This document shows positions 37,530-49,770 of a DNA stretch of 64,000 bases, one piece after another (position 1 is the stretch's first letter; every line of letters starts with the position of its first letter). A program made the position numbers and the translations under genes. Source of the stretch: Adenophora triphylla var. japonica. Lineage: Eukaryota > Streptophyta > Magnoliopsida > Asterales > Campanulaceae. Below the pieces are notes generated by a model, which was not told the origin of the DNA, made no database searches, and saw nothing but the letters and a program-made list of their open reading frames with translations. The DNA lies in assembly GCA_022495995.1 (NCBI GenBank), contig JAFEMH010000079.1:186001-250000 (forward strand), written 5' to 3'.

Positions 37530-38890
37530 AATGCAGGAGCCTACTTGCATAAAAAAGATCAACGATTAAATGGTATGGTCGCTGCTTTGGGTCACTTAAT
37601 AGCCAAGTCAACTGAGAGGTCTCTTCCCTTTTTCAAAACTTTGAGAGGGACGAAAACCTTTGAGTGAACGACCGAATGTTCCTCGTCACTCAAACAACTC
37701 AAGGAATACCTCGCCTCCCCACCTTTGCTTAGTAGCCCGATTCAAGGAGAGAGTTTGTACGTCTACCTGTCAGCTGGAGATCGAGCATTGGCCGCAGTTC
37801 TAGTCAGAGAGGAAAATGGCCTTCAGAAGCCAATTTATTATGCAAGGCTTTGTCCGACGTAGAAGGGAGATACTTCAATGCTGAAAAGGTAGCCTACGCC
37901 TTAGTAGTAGCAGCTAGAAATCTACGAGCTTACTTCTTCGCTCACCCCATTTTCGTGCTGACCAACGCTCCATTGATAAAGATATTACATAAGCCAGAAA
38001 GCTCAGGTCGACTGCTAAGTTGGTCTATAGAATTGACGGATTTTGACATCGAGTATAGGCCTCGAAAAGCTTTACACGCCCAACCTTTGGTTGAATTCTT
38101 GGTCGAGCTTATGTTCACAAGGGAAGACAATGTTGAGTCCGCCCCAAAAGAGAGCTTGAAGGGGAAAGAGCAATCGAGCCAACAAATAGTGAGTTTGCTC
38201 GATGATTGCTGGAAGGTTTACTCTGATGGATCCGCTACAAAAAATGTTAGTGGAGCTGGAATTGTGTTGATCGAACCAGAGACTAGTAGAGCGTTTGAGG
38301 AAGCTTTAACGTTCACATTTCAAGCCTCCAAAAACCAGGCAGAGTATGAGGCATTGATCGCAGTAGTTGAATATGCTAGATGCTTTGGGGCTACCAAAAT
38401 CATAGCCTACTGTGACTCCCAACTGATCGTACATCAAGTAAAGGGGATATATGGAGTTATTAATCCTATCTTGATCAAATACTGCAAGCTGGTGAAAAAG
38501 TTGGTCCAAGACTTAGAGTTTTGGGAGATACAGAGGGTAGGTCATGAAGAAAACGAGTTGGCCGACCCAATCTCCAAGTTGGCCACATCAGACGAGCAAC
38601 ATGGGAAACCAATCTCATACTTAGAGCATCCAGCATACGAAAGAGTGCATGTTCTATGCTCGGTTTACGGCTCTAATTGTTGGATTGATGAGATGAAGGC
38701 GTACATTGAAACAAGCGAGCTACTAGTTGACGAACAGAAAGCTAGAATGACAAGGAAGAAATCCCCTAGGTTCACTATACATACGGACGCATTGTTCAGA
38801 AGGTCATTCGTCAAGCCGTTGTTAAGGTGTGTTCATCCTATGAGTTTCCTCAAGTTATATAATTTATATAACTTCACACCTTCAAGCTTT
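37530..38890 (+). pseudogene. Ty3/gypsy polyprotein remnant with two RNase H domains
   Basis: A frame running from about 37530, with a stop near 37664, and then the open stretch 37850-38893 give the end of a reverse transcriptase (LKEYLASPPLLSSP, YVYLSAGDRALAAVLVRE) and the first RNase H (YFNAEKVAYALVVAAR, LLSWSIELTDFDIEYRPRKA). A second RNase H follows (WKVYSDGSATKNVSGAGIVL, QAEYEALIAVVEYARCFGA, IIAYCDSQLIVHQVKG). Tandem RNase H domains mark the Tat/Ogre group. Only the beginning of the integrase-side linker is left. The frame stops where the palindrome at 38849 begins. Confidence 0.85.
38849..38875. repeat. 27-bp near-palindrome, left copy
   Basis: CCTCAAGTTATATAA ... TTTATATAACTT is nearly self-complementary. 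The same 27 bp occur at 48191-48217, just beyond the right flank of the LARD; with the LARD removed the copies would be about 285 bp apart. Confidence 0.8.
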
Positions 38891-38901
38891 TAGAGATAAA
38901 G

Positions 38902-41767
38902 TGTGAGGACCCCGACCCGGAACCTACACGTGTCCCGAGCTGGAGCGTCCTCAAACTAACCCAATTCTCCTAAATTTTTAAAAACTTTGATTTCATCTCC
39001 AAAACTTAAACACAACCATTTCAAAGTAACTCTACTCCTTCCACATTGGAGGGAGAGTTAACCAACCACGAAAATAATAAACGGTTTTAGTTACAAAAGA
39101 TATCGAATATAGTATGAAATTAAAGTTTATGAATACAACCATTTAAAAGAATTATGCTAACAAACACTTTCTGCACCAATCTAACATAACCCGACAATTC
39201 CCAAAATACCACTTCTAAACTCCTTTCCGCCCTTACTTGGTCGGTCCACCTGTCTCGGAATCTAAAACAGTAAAGGGTGAGGGGTGAGAATAAATCTCAA
39301 TGAGCTATTATGAATGCGGAATATGCCATATAAGATGCAATACATCAAAAGACATATCCCACATAACCCGAGAGGCTCCTGTCGCCAGCCAGTCCACATA
39401 GGTTGGAAACAACGACCATCTCGGCATGAATATATCACAACACATAAGTACGATAAAGTAACACTTAGAAGGATACTGAGCCAAGGTTTCATCTCCAAAA
39501 GGATATACACAACCGAGCAAAGAAGAATATTGAAGAAGCGGTTCCGGAACCATGAACAATAACGGTACCATAGGATTTCGACACACAGTCATATCCAGGT
39601 GAAACTAGACCATCTACCTCAAAAGGAGATGCTAGCCCACAAATCCCACACAAGGGGGACAATTGGGTTACAATGTATGAATTATAATGAACTCGGCTCG
39701 ATGCCATTATAATTCCATACATTGTCCAACAAACAAATAAATCAATACCAAATGGATTTACATAACTAAGCACGGTAATAACATACTTGCTTAACCAAAC
39801 ATTGTATGATCCAAAGTAGGGATACATACCACAACAAAGATATCATGAAGATAGCAATACTATATCAAGTATTCAACATATTAGCACAACGGCTATAAAT
39901 CTTTGTATCAACATGTACGCTTTAGGAATTCCAAAGTAGGGAATCCTACAACAATATCGTAACGACGAGGCAAATACTATAACAAGTATTCAACATTATC
40001 AAGCACATAATAGATACTTGAATACAATCCACAAAAAGGGATAACAATATATCAACATGGTAAATATACTCATGTCCAACCAATATCATAGTGCAACAAT
40101 AAATCAACACACTATGCATAATATAACCAATGTATATGAACTCAAAGTAAGGCAAGGAAATACCATCAATCCATCCTAAAAGGTCTTTATACCATAATAC
40201 AAGGCCTCTATGAAGATCCAAGTTCAATTTACCAAGTTAGAATCATTTCTGCTAAGTTACCAACTAGGTTAACTAGCGCTTTCCAAGCAACATTTAAAGT
40301 ACTTCCCCAATTCCATTTTGATCACTTAGGATGTCAATGTGTAGCCAAAGTATTCTACTTTAATCTAGGTTAAAGAGATTCCATTTTGGTTCGAGTTTGA
40401 TTAGGTTTGAACAACTCTAAACTTGATGTGAAAAACCGTGCCGGGGCACGACTCGTCCCCAGGGGCACGACTCGTGCCCATTGCACCTTCCTCTGAATCT
40501 GTCGTCCCTTACAAGGCACGACTTCCTTATAACCCTAGTCACGACTCGTCCCACACCTCAGGCACGACTCGTGCCACAGGCACGACTCGTGACCTGAGCC
40601 CAGAATCAACATAGAAGCAGAAATCCTTCATCACTTATACCCATTTGTTCCCAACCAAGTTTCCTTTATTTTGTGTAAACCTAGAAAGCTTACTAACTTC
40701 ATTTTTTTCATAATAAATCATTTTAAACCCAAATGTGTTATAATTCTAAGTCATTTATCACATGATTCTCAAGAAACCAACTTTTCAACCAAGTGAGCTT
40801 TAATTTGTGAACTTAAAGGAAATTCTAACTTTATTAAATTCATTTTAACTCATTTAATCCCAAAGTATCATTTCCTAATTCTAAATCATTCTCACTTAGA
40901 TTTTCATCCAATATACTACAAATTTTCAAGATTTCCATTTAATCCAATCCAACCCATTTACTTCTACTATTTAACACTTCCAAGAACAACAACACTTTCT
41001 ATAACACTAACATTTTCCTCAAATCCAAGAAGGCTTCCCAAAGCATCAAATAGCCATTAGAACAACAATAACAACATTAAATATTCATGAACATTTAAAG
41101 AAGGGAAGGTCATAACAACTCACTTTAAAAATCGGAGATGGATCAAGGATTTCTTTAGCTTGATGAACTCCTCTTGGTCTCCCGATTCCAAAAGTGCTCC
41201 CGGATTGAAAAATGGTGAAGATTTGAGCTTGGTAGGAGCTTGAGAAGATGAAGCTCCATTAATGGGTTCCATGGAAAGTATGAGGGAGAAAGTGAAGAGG
41301 AAGAAGAAGAAGAAGGAGGATGAAGTATAAAAGTGGTAAAGGGGAGAGGGGGGGGGGCCGGACATGGAGGGGAGTATGGGGAGGTATGGGTTTTGTTTGA
41401 CAAATGAGGGAAAAGGTGAGTGATTTAGGGAAGGAGGTCCCCCACTCTAATCTATCCTTCCCAAGGCTTTCACCAAGTGTAACCCTTTTTCTTTAATATT
41501 CCCAAAATATTTAAATTAAAATCCTCCTACTCAAATATTCATTCCCCATAATATGATCCTCCTTCCACATTTTATTCATTTCCTATTATTATAATTTCTC
41601 AATGCTTTATTTTATTTCTTTAGAAATTCTAAGGGTTCTAAATTATTTTCCAATCATTTAATATTGACATAAGAATGTAAAGACATAGAATAGACACATA
41701 AGTTAATATTAAGATTAGAAGCATATAATATTATACTAAAATTGTGCCTAGGTTTAGGGTCGTTACA
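38902..41767 (-). repeat. LARD 3' LTR
   Basis: This 2,866-bp LTR (3' in element orientation) contains the ACGACTCGT motif cluster at 40440-40590 and an 81-codon frame on the minus strand at 41365-41120 (MSGPPPSPLYHFY...). Confidence 0.92.
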
Positions 41768-44700
41768 CTCACTCCCCCTTAAAGAAAATTCGTCCCGAAT
41801 TTGTCTGTCACTTACCTAACAGATCAACCCGCCTCGGTTACATGTATACCTCAGACTTGAATTCCCAAATAGTCTCTTCAATGTGGTGATTCTTCCCCAA
41901 AATTTTTTTTTTTTTTCTAATTCCATTAATAATATGATATTACCACTTAATGATCCAAGCATACTATACAAATATCACTAACACGAATTTTCACGATCTC
42001 AATGAAAATGTAAATAATTAAAAGTATTACAACTTATGTCACCAAATACATTACAATATGACATTTAAAACTTCGAATACTCTATAAGCTGCTCCAAGCC
42101 AGTCTATAAGTCAAATCACCAACCTTTTTTAAAGCTTCAAATGGATTAACGAACTTTGGCGCCAATTTACCTTATGCCTTGCTTCTCCAATTTCACCCCA
42201 ACAAATTAGAGATCGATATTTTCTTCCCTAACAACGCCTCATATAGTTTTATCTCAATGTTAGAATGATAACTACTATTATACGCACTTAACCACGGGTA
42301 ATCATACGTCCTATTGACTACTAACATCCATTGCTCATGCCCGTAGCATATCATCAACCATAAGTAACGATTCCCCAAATTTTTTACAAGGTTAAACTTA
42401 ATAACATTCCTACCTCCAAAAGGATCTTCCCAAATGAATAACTACCCAATCTATTTAATACTATGGGGTTTATACAATCAAACTATCCCCTAACATGTGC
42501 GAGGACTTTATTAATAACATCCCATCAAGCTATATATATAACGAGTAGAAAATATAATTCAACTTTCTATAACAAAATAACATACCCTTCTTTACTTCCA
42601 ATGTAACTTAACCACAAAATCTATAGTGATAAAACTCTCAAGTTCAACCTAGAACTCTAAATATTTTAATAAATCTTCTAACGTCAATATTCTATTATCA
42701 CAAGTCAATGTTTCAATTAGGTTCAGGCCTAGTGACAAATCAATATTCAAATTGAAGGGTTGGCCGCCCACAACGGAGCCGATCCAACTCCAAAACAAAA
42801 CCGAGTCTATTGTGACCGACACAAATATAACCCCACATTTATCAAATCATTTCTCGGACCAAAACTTGAATACAATTAATCATTATAGGGGAACTAGGTT
42901 GCTTTTCTACTTGCTTCTGTACAACTTATATCTTTAGAACACCAAGTCCTTCAAAAATTTACAACATCTTTCAAAATTCCAAAGGATAGATAAAAAGAGA
43001 TCAAAAGAGACTCGAATGGTTTATTTATTTAAAACCGTCCCATACCAGTTTTAATTAACTAAACCACTCACAATTTTAAGGTATTTCAAAAGATTGATTA
43101 GGCTAAACAAAACTAACTCGAGTGATTTAATTATTTACAACCGTCCCATACCAGTGGTAGATAATTAAATTACTCACAAATTTCAATGTACACAAAACGG
43201 TTCACTGCCTTATTAAATCAACCATCCCCGAAGGGCACAATTGCTCATACCGAAGTTCAACACACACTTCTAAGTTTTAAAACACATTTAAACAATTCTA
43301 ACATATTATTCTTGTTTGACTTCTATTTATAATGTAGCCACCACTCATAATATTTATACTTAGTTAAATTCTCTATGAGAAAACACAATCTCGTAATACT
43401 TATTACTATCTCCGATAAATAACACTAAACATTCATTAAGATTATAAACTTGGCAAAGCATCCTCAATTCAATAATTTTTCAAGTTGAATATTCAACACC
43501 TTTACTTAATTTGAGTCATCTATTCCCTACCTTTGATATTGGTATTGTACTTAGCAACAACACATAGTAAACATCTAGTCCCCAATCAAATACCATAATT
43601 TCTAAATAAGAAAATATAATTGGAACTCATATAGATCAATCAATTCCAATTTTTAATTAAACATTACGGTAAAATCTATCTTACCTCCCTATAACCATCA
43701 ACAACTCAAAACCCGTATAACGTCAATATCTTCCGAGCATCACACCAATCCCTTATATGAGTCACGCAACTAAGTCAACCTATACGGTGTAATCATCCTA
43801 AAGTATCCTGTCTTCCAATAAGATTTATCCTCATTTTATTTTCTCAACTAATGATAATCATCTCTCAAAACAAACCATATACATATATTACCAATTTCTG
43901 AAGTTGGCCCTATAAGTCACCAATAACTACATCTATTATACTTCTTCACATTTACCCTATTTACCTCTCCATAGCTAGTACACAATCCGTAAATCAAAAC
44001 AGTCATACTAGATATAAATGTTGTCTTAAGTATATCCTTAAAGCAATTTTTCACTGAAATTGTAACACTCCGAAAATTCAACTAATAACCATTGAGTATC
44101 CTACTAGTTTCTAAAATCATTCATACAAATCGTCAACAAGTGCTAACGAATACTTATTCTTCACAGTTACCTATTTAAGATCTCTATAACCCTTTGATTA
44201 ACCACCAAGTATCATCTTTTCTAAATATAGTACCTTATAGCAACTCAAAATCTCAACATCCTGGTATGATACCTGATGAAAACCTATTTTGAAACTCACA
44301 CAGAAAACACCACTTAGTCAACTAATAGCACACAAGGCAAAGATATATTAATTCCATAAGATCTCGTACTCGCGATATTTTATAACTCATCTAATCCCAC
44401 TTAGACTATCACTTCCAATACTAGTCTCATATATTTAGTCTCTTCCACGAGATACCAATGAATAAATAATCATGCAATTATACAACCATAAACCACTCTT
44501 AATTAGGCTATATACCTAACCTCAACTAAGAGTTCACAAATTCATTTACCACTGTACATGAGATAACTCAAGGTTCTTTTAAATCAAAGCTAACACACAA
44601 CTCAAATAACCTTCACCTTCCTTAGGCCATACTTTCGACATTTATGCATAGATGATTAAATAGCAAATAATGACTCATCCGCCTCTACCACACACGGAGG

Positions 44701-45115
44701 TAAATCAAACATAGATAAGGAGACTCGCTTCTTGCGACAGTCCTCCCAAATCACAATCACCATGATAAACAAGAATGATTCAAGGTACTCTCCCGTAGGA
44801 ATAGAACCTCCAACACATAAGGCAACTTTTAGGCCAATTTATGCAAATAAAAAGTGAAATGTAATGCCACATGAGAACGAATGAACAGGGATTTATAAAA
44901 GTATGAACCCTAACTCCTGAGACAGGTAAAATACCTCAAATGATGGTGGGGAAATCTATCTTTTCAGTAACTCACCTTTCCTTGATTCCTTGGTTGGTCA
45001 ATATCAATTTCTGTCTTCGAACAAATTTCTGCATTAAACTCTCGACGTAAGTTATCGCACACTCTCACTCAAACTAGACTCTACCCGAGAACTCTAACCG
45101 AGCTCTGATACCAAC
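41768..45115 (-). other. LARD internal non-coding region
   Basis: The 3.35-kb interior lies between primer site and polypurine tract. It is rich in short AT/C-rich sequence and stop codons in all frames. Near 43010-43200 a ~110-bp motif (actcgaatggttta ... ccgtcccataccag) is repeated once. It could hold packaging signals, but none is recognisable. Confidence 0.75.
45102..45113 (-). promoter_or_regulatory. LARD primer-binding site
   Basis: TGGTATCAGAGC on the minus strand, two bases inside the 5' LTR, matches the 3' end complement of initiator methionine tRNA used by many plant LTR elements. Confidence 0.85.
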
Positions 45116-47986
45116 TGTGAGGACCCCGACCCGGAACCTACACGTGTCCCGAGCTGGAGCGTCCTCAAACTAACCCAATTCTCCTAATTTTTTAAAAACT
45201 TTGATTTCATCTCCAAAACTTAAACACAACCATTTCAAAGTAACTCTACTCCTTCCACGTTGGAGGGAGAGTTAACTTGACCACGAAAATAATAAACGGT
45301 TTTAGTTACAAAAGATATCGAATATAGTATGAAATTAAAGTTTATGAATACAACCCTTTAAAAGAATTATGCTAACAAACACTTTCTACACCAATCTAAC
45401 ATAACCCGACAATTCCCAAAATACCACTTCTAAACTCCTTTCCGCCCTTACTTGGTCGGTCCACTTTGTCTCGGAATCTAAAACAGTAAAGGGAGAGGGG
45501 TGAGAATAAATCTCAATGAGCTATTATGAATGCAGCAATATGCCATATAAGATGCAACACATCAAAAGACATATCCACATAACCCGAGAGGCTCCACTGC
45601 CGCCAACCGTCCCATACCGGTTGGAAACAACGACCATCTCAGCATGAATATATCACAACACATAAGTACGATAAAGTAACACTTAGAAGGATACTGAGCC
45701 AAGGTTTCATCTCCAAAAGGATATACACAACCGAGCAGCAGCAACAGTTGAAGAAGCGGTTCCGGAACCATGAACAATAACAGTACCATAGGGATTCTGA
45801 CACACAGTCATATCCCCGGTGAAACTAGACCATCTACCTCAAAAGGAGATGCTAGCCCACAAATCCCACACAAGGGGGACAATTGGGTTACCAATGTATG
45901 AATTATAATGAACTTGGCTCGATGCCATTATAATTCCATACATTGTCCAACAAACAAATAAATCAATACCAGCTGGATTTACATAACTAAGCACAGTAAT
46001 AACATACTTGCTTAACCAAACATTGTATGATCCAAAGTAGGGATACATACCACAACAGCATATCATGAAGATAGCAATACTATATCAAGTATTCAACATA
46101 TTAGCACAACGGCTATAAATCTTTGTATCAACATGTACAGTTTAGGAATTCCAAAGTAGGGAATCCTACAACAATATCGTAACGACAGAAATACTATAAC
46201 AAGTATTCAACATTATCAAGCACATAATAGATACTTGAATACAATCCACAAAAAGGGATAACAATATATCAACATGGTAAATATACTCATGTCCAACCAA
46301 TATCATAGTGCAACAATAAATCAACACACTATGCATAATATAACCAATGTATATGAACTCAAAGTAAGGCAAGGAAATACCATCAATCCATCCTACAAGG
46401 TCTTTATACCATAATACAAGGCCTCTATGAAGATCCAAGTTCAATTTACCAAGTTAGAATCATTTCTGCTAAGTTACCAACTAGGTTAACTAGCGCTTTC
46501 CAAGCAACATTTAAAGTACTTCCCCAATTCCATTTTGATCACTTAGGATGTCAATGTGTAGCCAAAGTATTCTACTTTAATCTAGGTTAAAGAGATTCCA
46601 TTTTGGTTCGAGTTTGATTAGGTTTGAACAACTCTAAACTTGATGTGAAAAACCAGGCCAGGGCACGACTCGTCCCCCAGGGCACGACTCGTGCCCATTG
46701 CACCTTCCTCTGAATCTGTCGTCCCTTACAAGGCACGACTTCTTTATAACCCTAGTCACGACTCGTCCCACACCTCAGGCACGACTCGTGCCACAGGGCA
46801 CGACTCGTGACCTGAGCCCAGAATCAACATAGAAGCAGAAATCCTTCATCACTTATACCCATTTGTTCCCAACCAAGTTTCCTTTATTTTGTGTAAACCT
46901 AGAAAGCTTACTAACTTCATTTTTTTCATAATAAATCATTTTAAACCCAAATGTGTTATAATTCTAAGTCATTTATCACATGATTCTCAAGAAACCAACT
47001 TTTCAACCAAGTGAGCTTTAATTTGTGAACTTAAAGGAAATTCTAACTTTATTAAATTCATTTTAACTCATTTAATCCCAAAGTATCATTTCCTAATTCT
47101 AAATCATTCTCACTTAGATTTTCATCCAATATACTACAAATTTTCAAGATTTCCATTTAATCCAATCCAACCCATTTACTTCTACTATTTAACACTTCCA
47201 AGAACAACAACACTTTCTATAACACTAACATTTTCCTCAAATCCAAGAAGGCTTCCCCAAAGCATCAAATAGCCATTAGAACAACAATAACAACATTAAA
47301 TATTCATGAACATTTAAAGAAGGGAAGGTCATAACAACTCACTTTAAAAATCGGAGATGGATCAAGGATTTCTTTAGCTTGATGAACTCCTCTTGGTCTC
47401 CCGATTCCAAAAGTGCTCCCGGATTGAAAAATGGTGAAGATTTGAGCTTGGTAGGAGCTTGAGAAGATGAAGCTCCATTAATGGGTTCCATGGAAAGTAT
47501 GAGGGAGAAAGTGAAGAGGAAGAAGAAGAAGAAGGAGGATGAAGTATAAAAGTGGTAAAGGGGAGAGGGGGGGGGGCCGGACATGGAGGGGAGTATGGGG
47601 AGGTATGGGTTTTGTTTGACAAATGAGGGAAAAGGTGAGTGATTTAGGGAAGGAGGTCCCCCACTCTAATCTATCCTTCCCAAGGCTTTCACCAAGTGTA
47701 ACCCTTTTTCTTTAATATTCCCAAAATATTTAAATTAAAATCCTCCTACTCAAATATTCATTCCCCATAATATGATCCTCCTTCCACATTTTATTCATTT
47801 CCTATTATTATAATTTCTCAATGCTTTATTTTATTTCTTTAGAAATTCTAAGGGTTCTAAATTATTTTCCAATCATTTAATATTGACATAAGAATGTAAA
47901 GACATAGAATAGACACATAAGTTAATATTAAGATTAGAAGCATATAATATTATACTAAAATTGTGCCTAGGTTTAGGGTCGTTACA
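45116..47986 (-). repeat. LARD 5' LTR
   Basis: This 2,871-bp LTR (5' in element orientation) should hold the promoter. It carries the same 81-codon frame at 47584-47339 and the ACGACTCGT cluster at 46660-46810. Small differences from the other LTR (for example around 45260-45290, 45465 and 46185) are substitutions and short indels. Confidence 0.92.
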
Positions 47987-48190
47987 TAAAGTTCTTTGTG
48001 GTTCGTTTCATCCATCCTCCCTTGTAATTTCGCACTTGATTACATTGGTATCAAGTTGTGTGTTGGCTAGGATTGAATTTCGGTCTTTATCTCTTGTTCC
48101 ATAGAACTTACATTGTATTAGTCATAGGGAACAACTTTTGACTTTTGTAATTATTTTTATAAAGTGATTATAAAGTCTTGCCTATGAGGC

Positions 48191-48219
48191 ATCCTCAAGT
48201 TATATAATTTATATAACTT
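48191..48219. repeat. 27-bp near-palindrome, right copy
   Basis: Same sequence as 38849-38875, here extended to a slightly longer inverted repeat (CTCAAGTTATATAA ... TATAACTTGAG). Confidence 0.8.
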
Positions 48220-49735
48220 GAGAAAAACAATTTTAGTGTTATTATTCCACTGCAATCTCTTTTACAAAATTGTTTTTATTTTCGAAGTGTGTGTGTGCTA
48301 TCTCAAGTGCTATCGTTGGTGCTGTTATCACCTTGGATATCACTTGTTGGATGAGCCGTGAAAATTTCATGGTCTATCAGTTTATTGAAAAGACGGAAAC
48401 GAATAATCCGTGTATCATTCGCCTCCAAATCCCCCATACTCTCACCAGTTGGGAACCCTACCTCGCCCTAGAACAAGCTCCACCTATCTAGAATGGTGAT
48501 ACACTCCTCTCTGGTCAGTTCCCTCCATGTACCCTCTAACCTCTTGTAAATCATAAGGTTCATTCAGTTATACCCATACCTAACACCTAACTCGAAGCCA
48601 AAGGTTCTGGACATGGCGGAATAAAGGGGAAAGCTTAAAAATAAACCTAAAGGTGATAAATTGAAGGGTACCTTGTTAAGTTGGGGAGAAACTGAGCACA
48701 ACAATGGAATGGGAAGGTTGATTGCACCAGAAAATTAGACTCCTTGTTGTTCGTTCTTGCTGGGTATTCAAATATTTGGGAATGGTAAAGTTTGAAAAGG
48801 AAAGGAAACCTTCCTTATATACGTCTCATTTTCCTTACCTGAATTGGAAAGGGTGGGGGAAATAATTGTTCCAATGTAAGAGTTAATGTTCCACAACGGT
48901 TCCCAAGGCAGTTGTCCAATCGCCATAACTGTCCCATTAAAACGAAAATCACGACGCATGAAACAGCGCATCCAACTGCCGAAGTCAATCGTCGAGGGCG
49001 ACCCACATCTATCCAGTCGAACTTCCACCAGTGGGCAACGTATGTCATCACAAAAAGTTCATAACTTCCTAGTCGACAAAGTCAACTTAGAAAGTTGGGA
49101 GATAATGAACGGAATAAAAGTGACGGGTCAGGCCCAATGTATAAAGCCCAAAATTTCAAAAATTATAAAGACACATTTATTGAATGGGTCAACCCAATTA
49201 CTACGACCCTAGCGACCTAACAACATTGATCGGTCGACCTAGCTCATTGTCCGACCATCATTGGTACCGACCTAGCTTCGTACGAAATAAGATCATTTAC
49301 TTGTATAATCCATGTCAAGCCAAGGCACGAAATAAGACCGAACTCGAATATTCAAGCGACCCCGACCTATAAACACGTGCGCCTATCTACGACTCAATAT
49401 ATAACCGTCTGCCACAATCACGGAGATCGTTACGCCTACATTATTTTCACAATTCAAGGGATTCCCACCGCTATATATACCTGACTATATCCAACGTAAA
49501 AATGTATTTTCTTATTGGTTATTTTGATATCATGTCACTTACATATAGTTTATACTATCATATAACTAGACATCTGATTATCACGACAGAGGGTATCAGC
49601 CAGAGATCACCTCGAAAAGTCGTTTGTTCGTTGTTTCATATTTTAATAGGTGGAGATCAACCTATTGATGGAATAATGCTGATCTGAATCGTTTCATGCA
49701 TCATTAGTAATATTTTTTTTTAAGGAAATATTTTG
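48220..49735. other. Intergenic, possible gypsy LTR-like sequence
   Basis: No gene is recognised. The part 49100-49500 (gcgaccccgacctataaacacgtg, gagatcgttacgcc, ccgctatatataccTG) resembles the promoter end of a Ty3/gypsy LTR, with a TATA-like box near 49473. It may belong to the broken Tat-like element at 37.5-38.9 kb, but no matching second LTR is in the window. Confidence 0.35.
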
Positions 49736-49770
49736 ATAAAAAAATCGTGTGGACGGGAGTCAAAAGGACC

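Larger units (their letters stand above)
38902..47986 (-). mobile_element. LARD: 9.1-kb non-coding LTR retrotransposon derivative
   Basis: Two direct LTRs (2,866 and 2,871 bp) flank a 3,348-bp interior. Both outer flanks are TAAAG (38897-38901 and 47987-47991), a perfect 5-bp duplication. In minus orientation the LTR begins TGTAACGACCC and ends GGGTCCTCACA. Next to the 5' LTR is TGGTATCAGAGC (45113-45102), an initiator-Met-tRNA-type primer site; next to the 3' LTR is aagggggagtgag (41780-41768), the polypurine tract. The interior has no open frame above about 60 codons and no retroviral domain, so it must be mobilised by another element. The LTRs differ at few positions, indicating a recent insertion. 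Confidence 0.93.

Noticed and set aside
38902..47986. Tandem duplication of a 2.87-kb host segment
   Set aside because: TAAAG flanks, TG...CA ends, primer site and polypurine tract show these are LTRs of one element.
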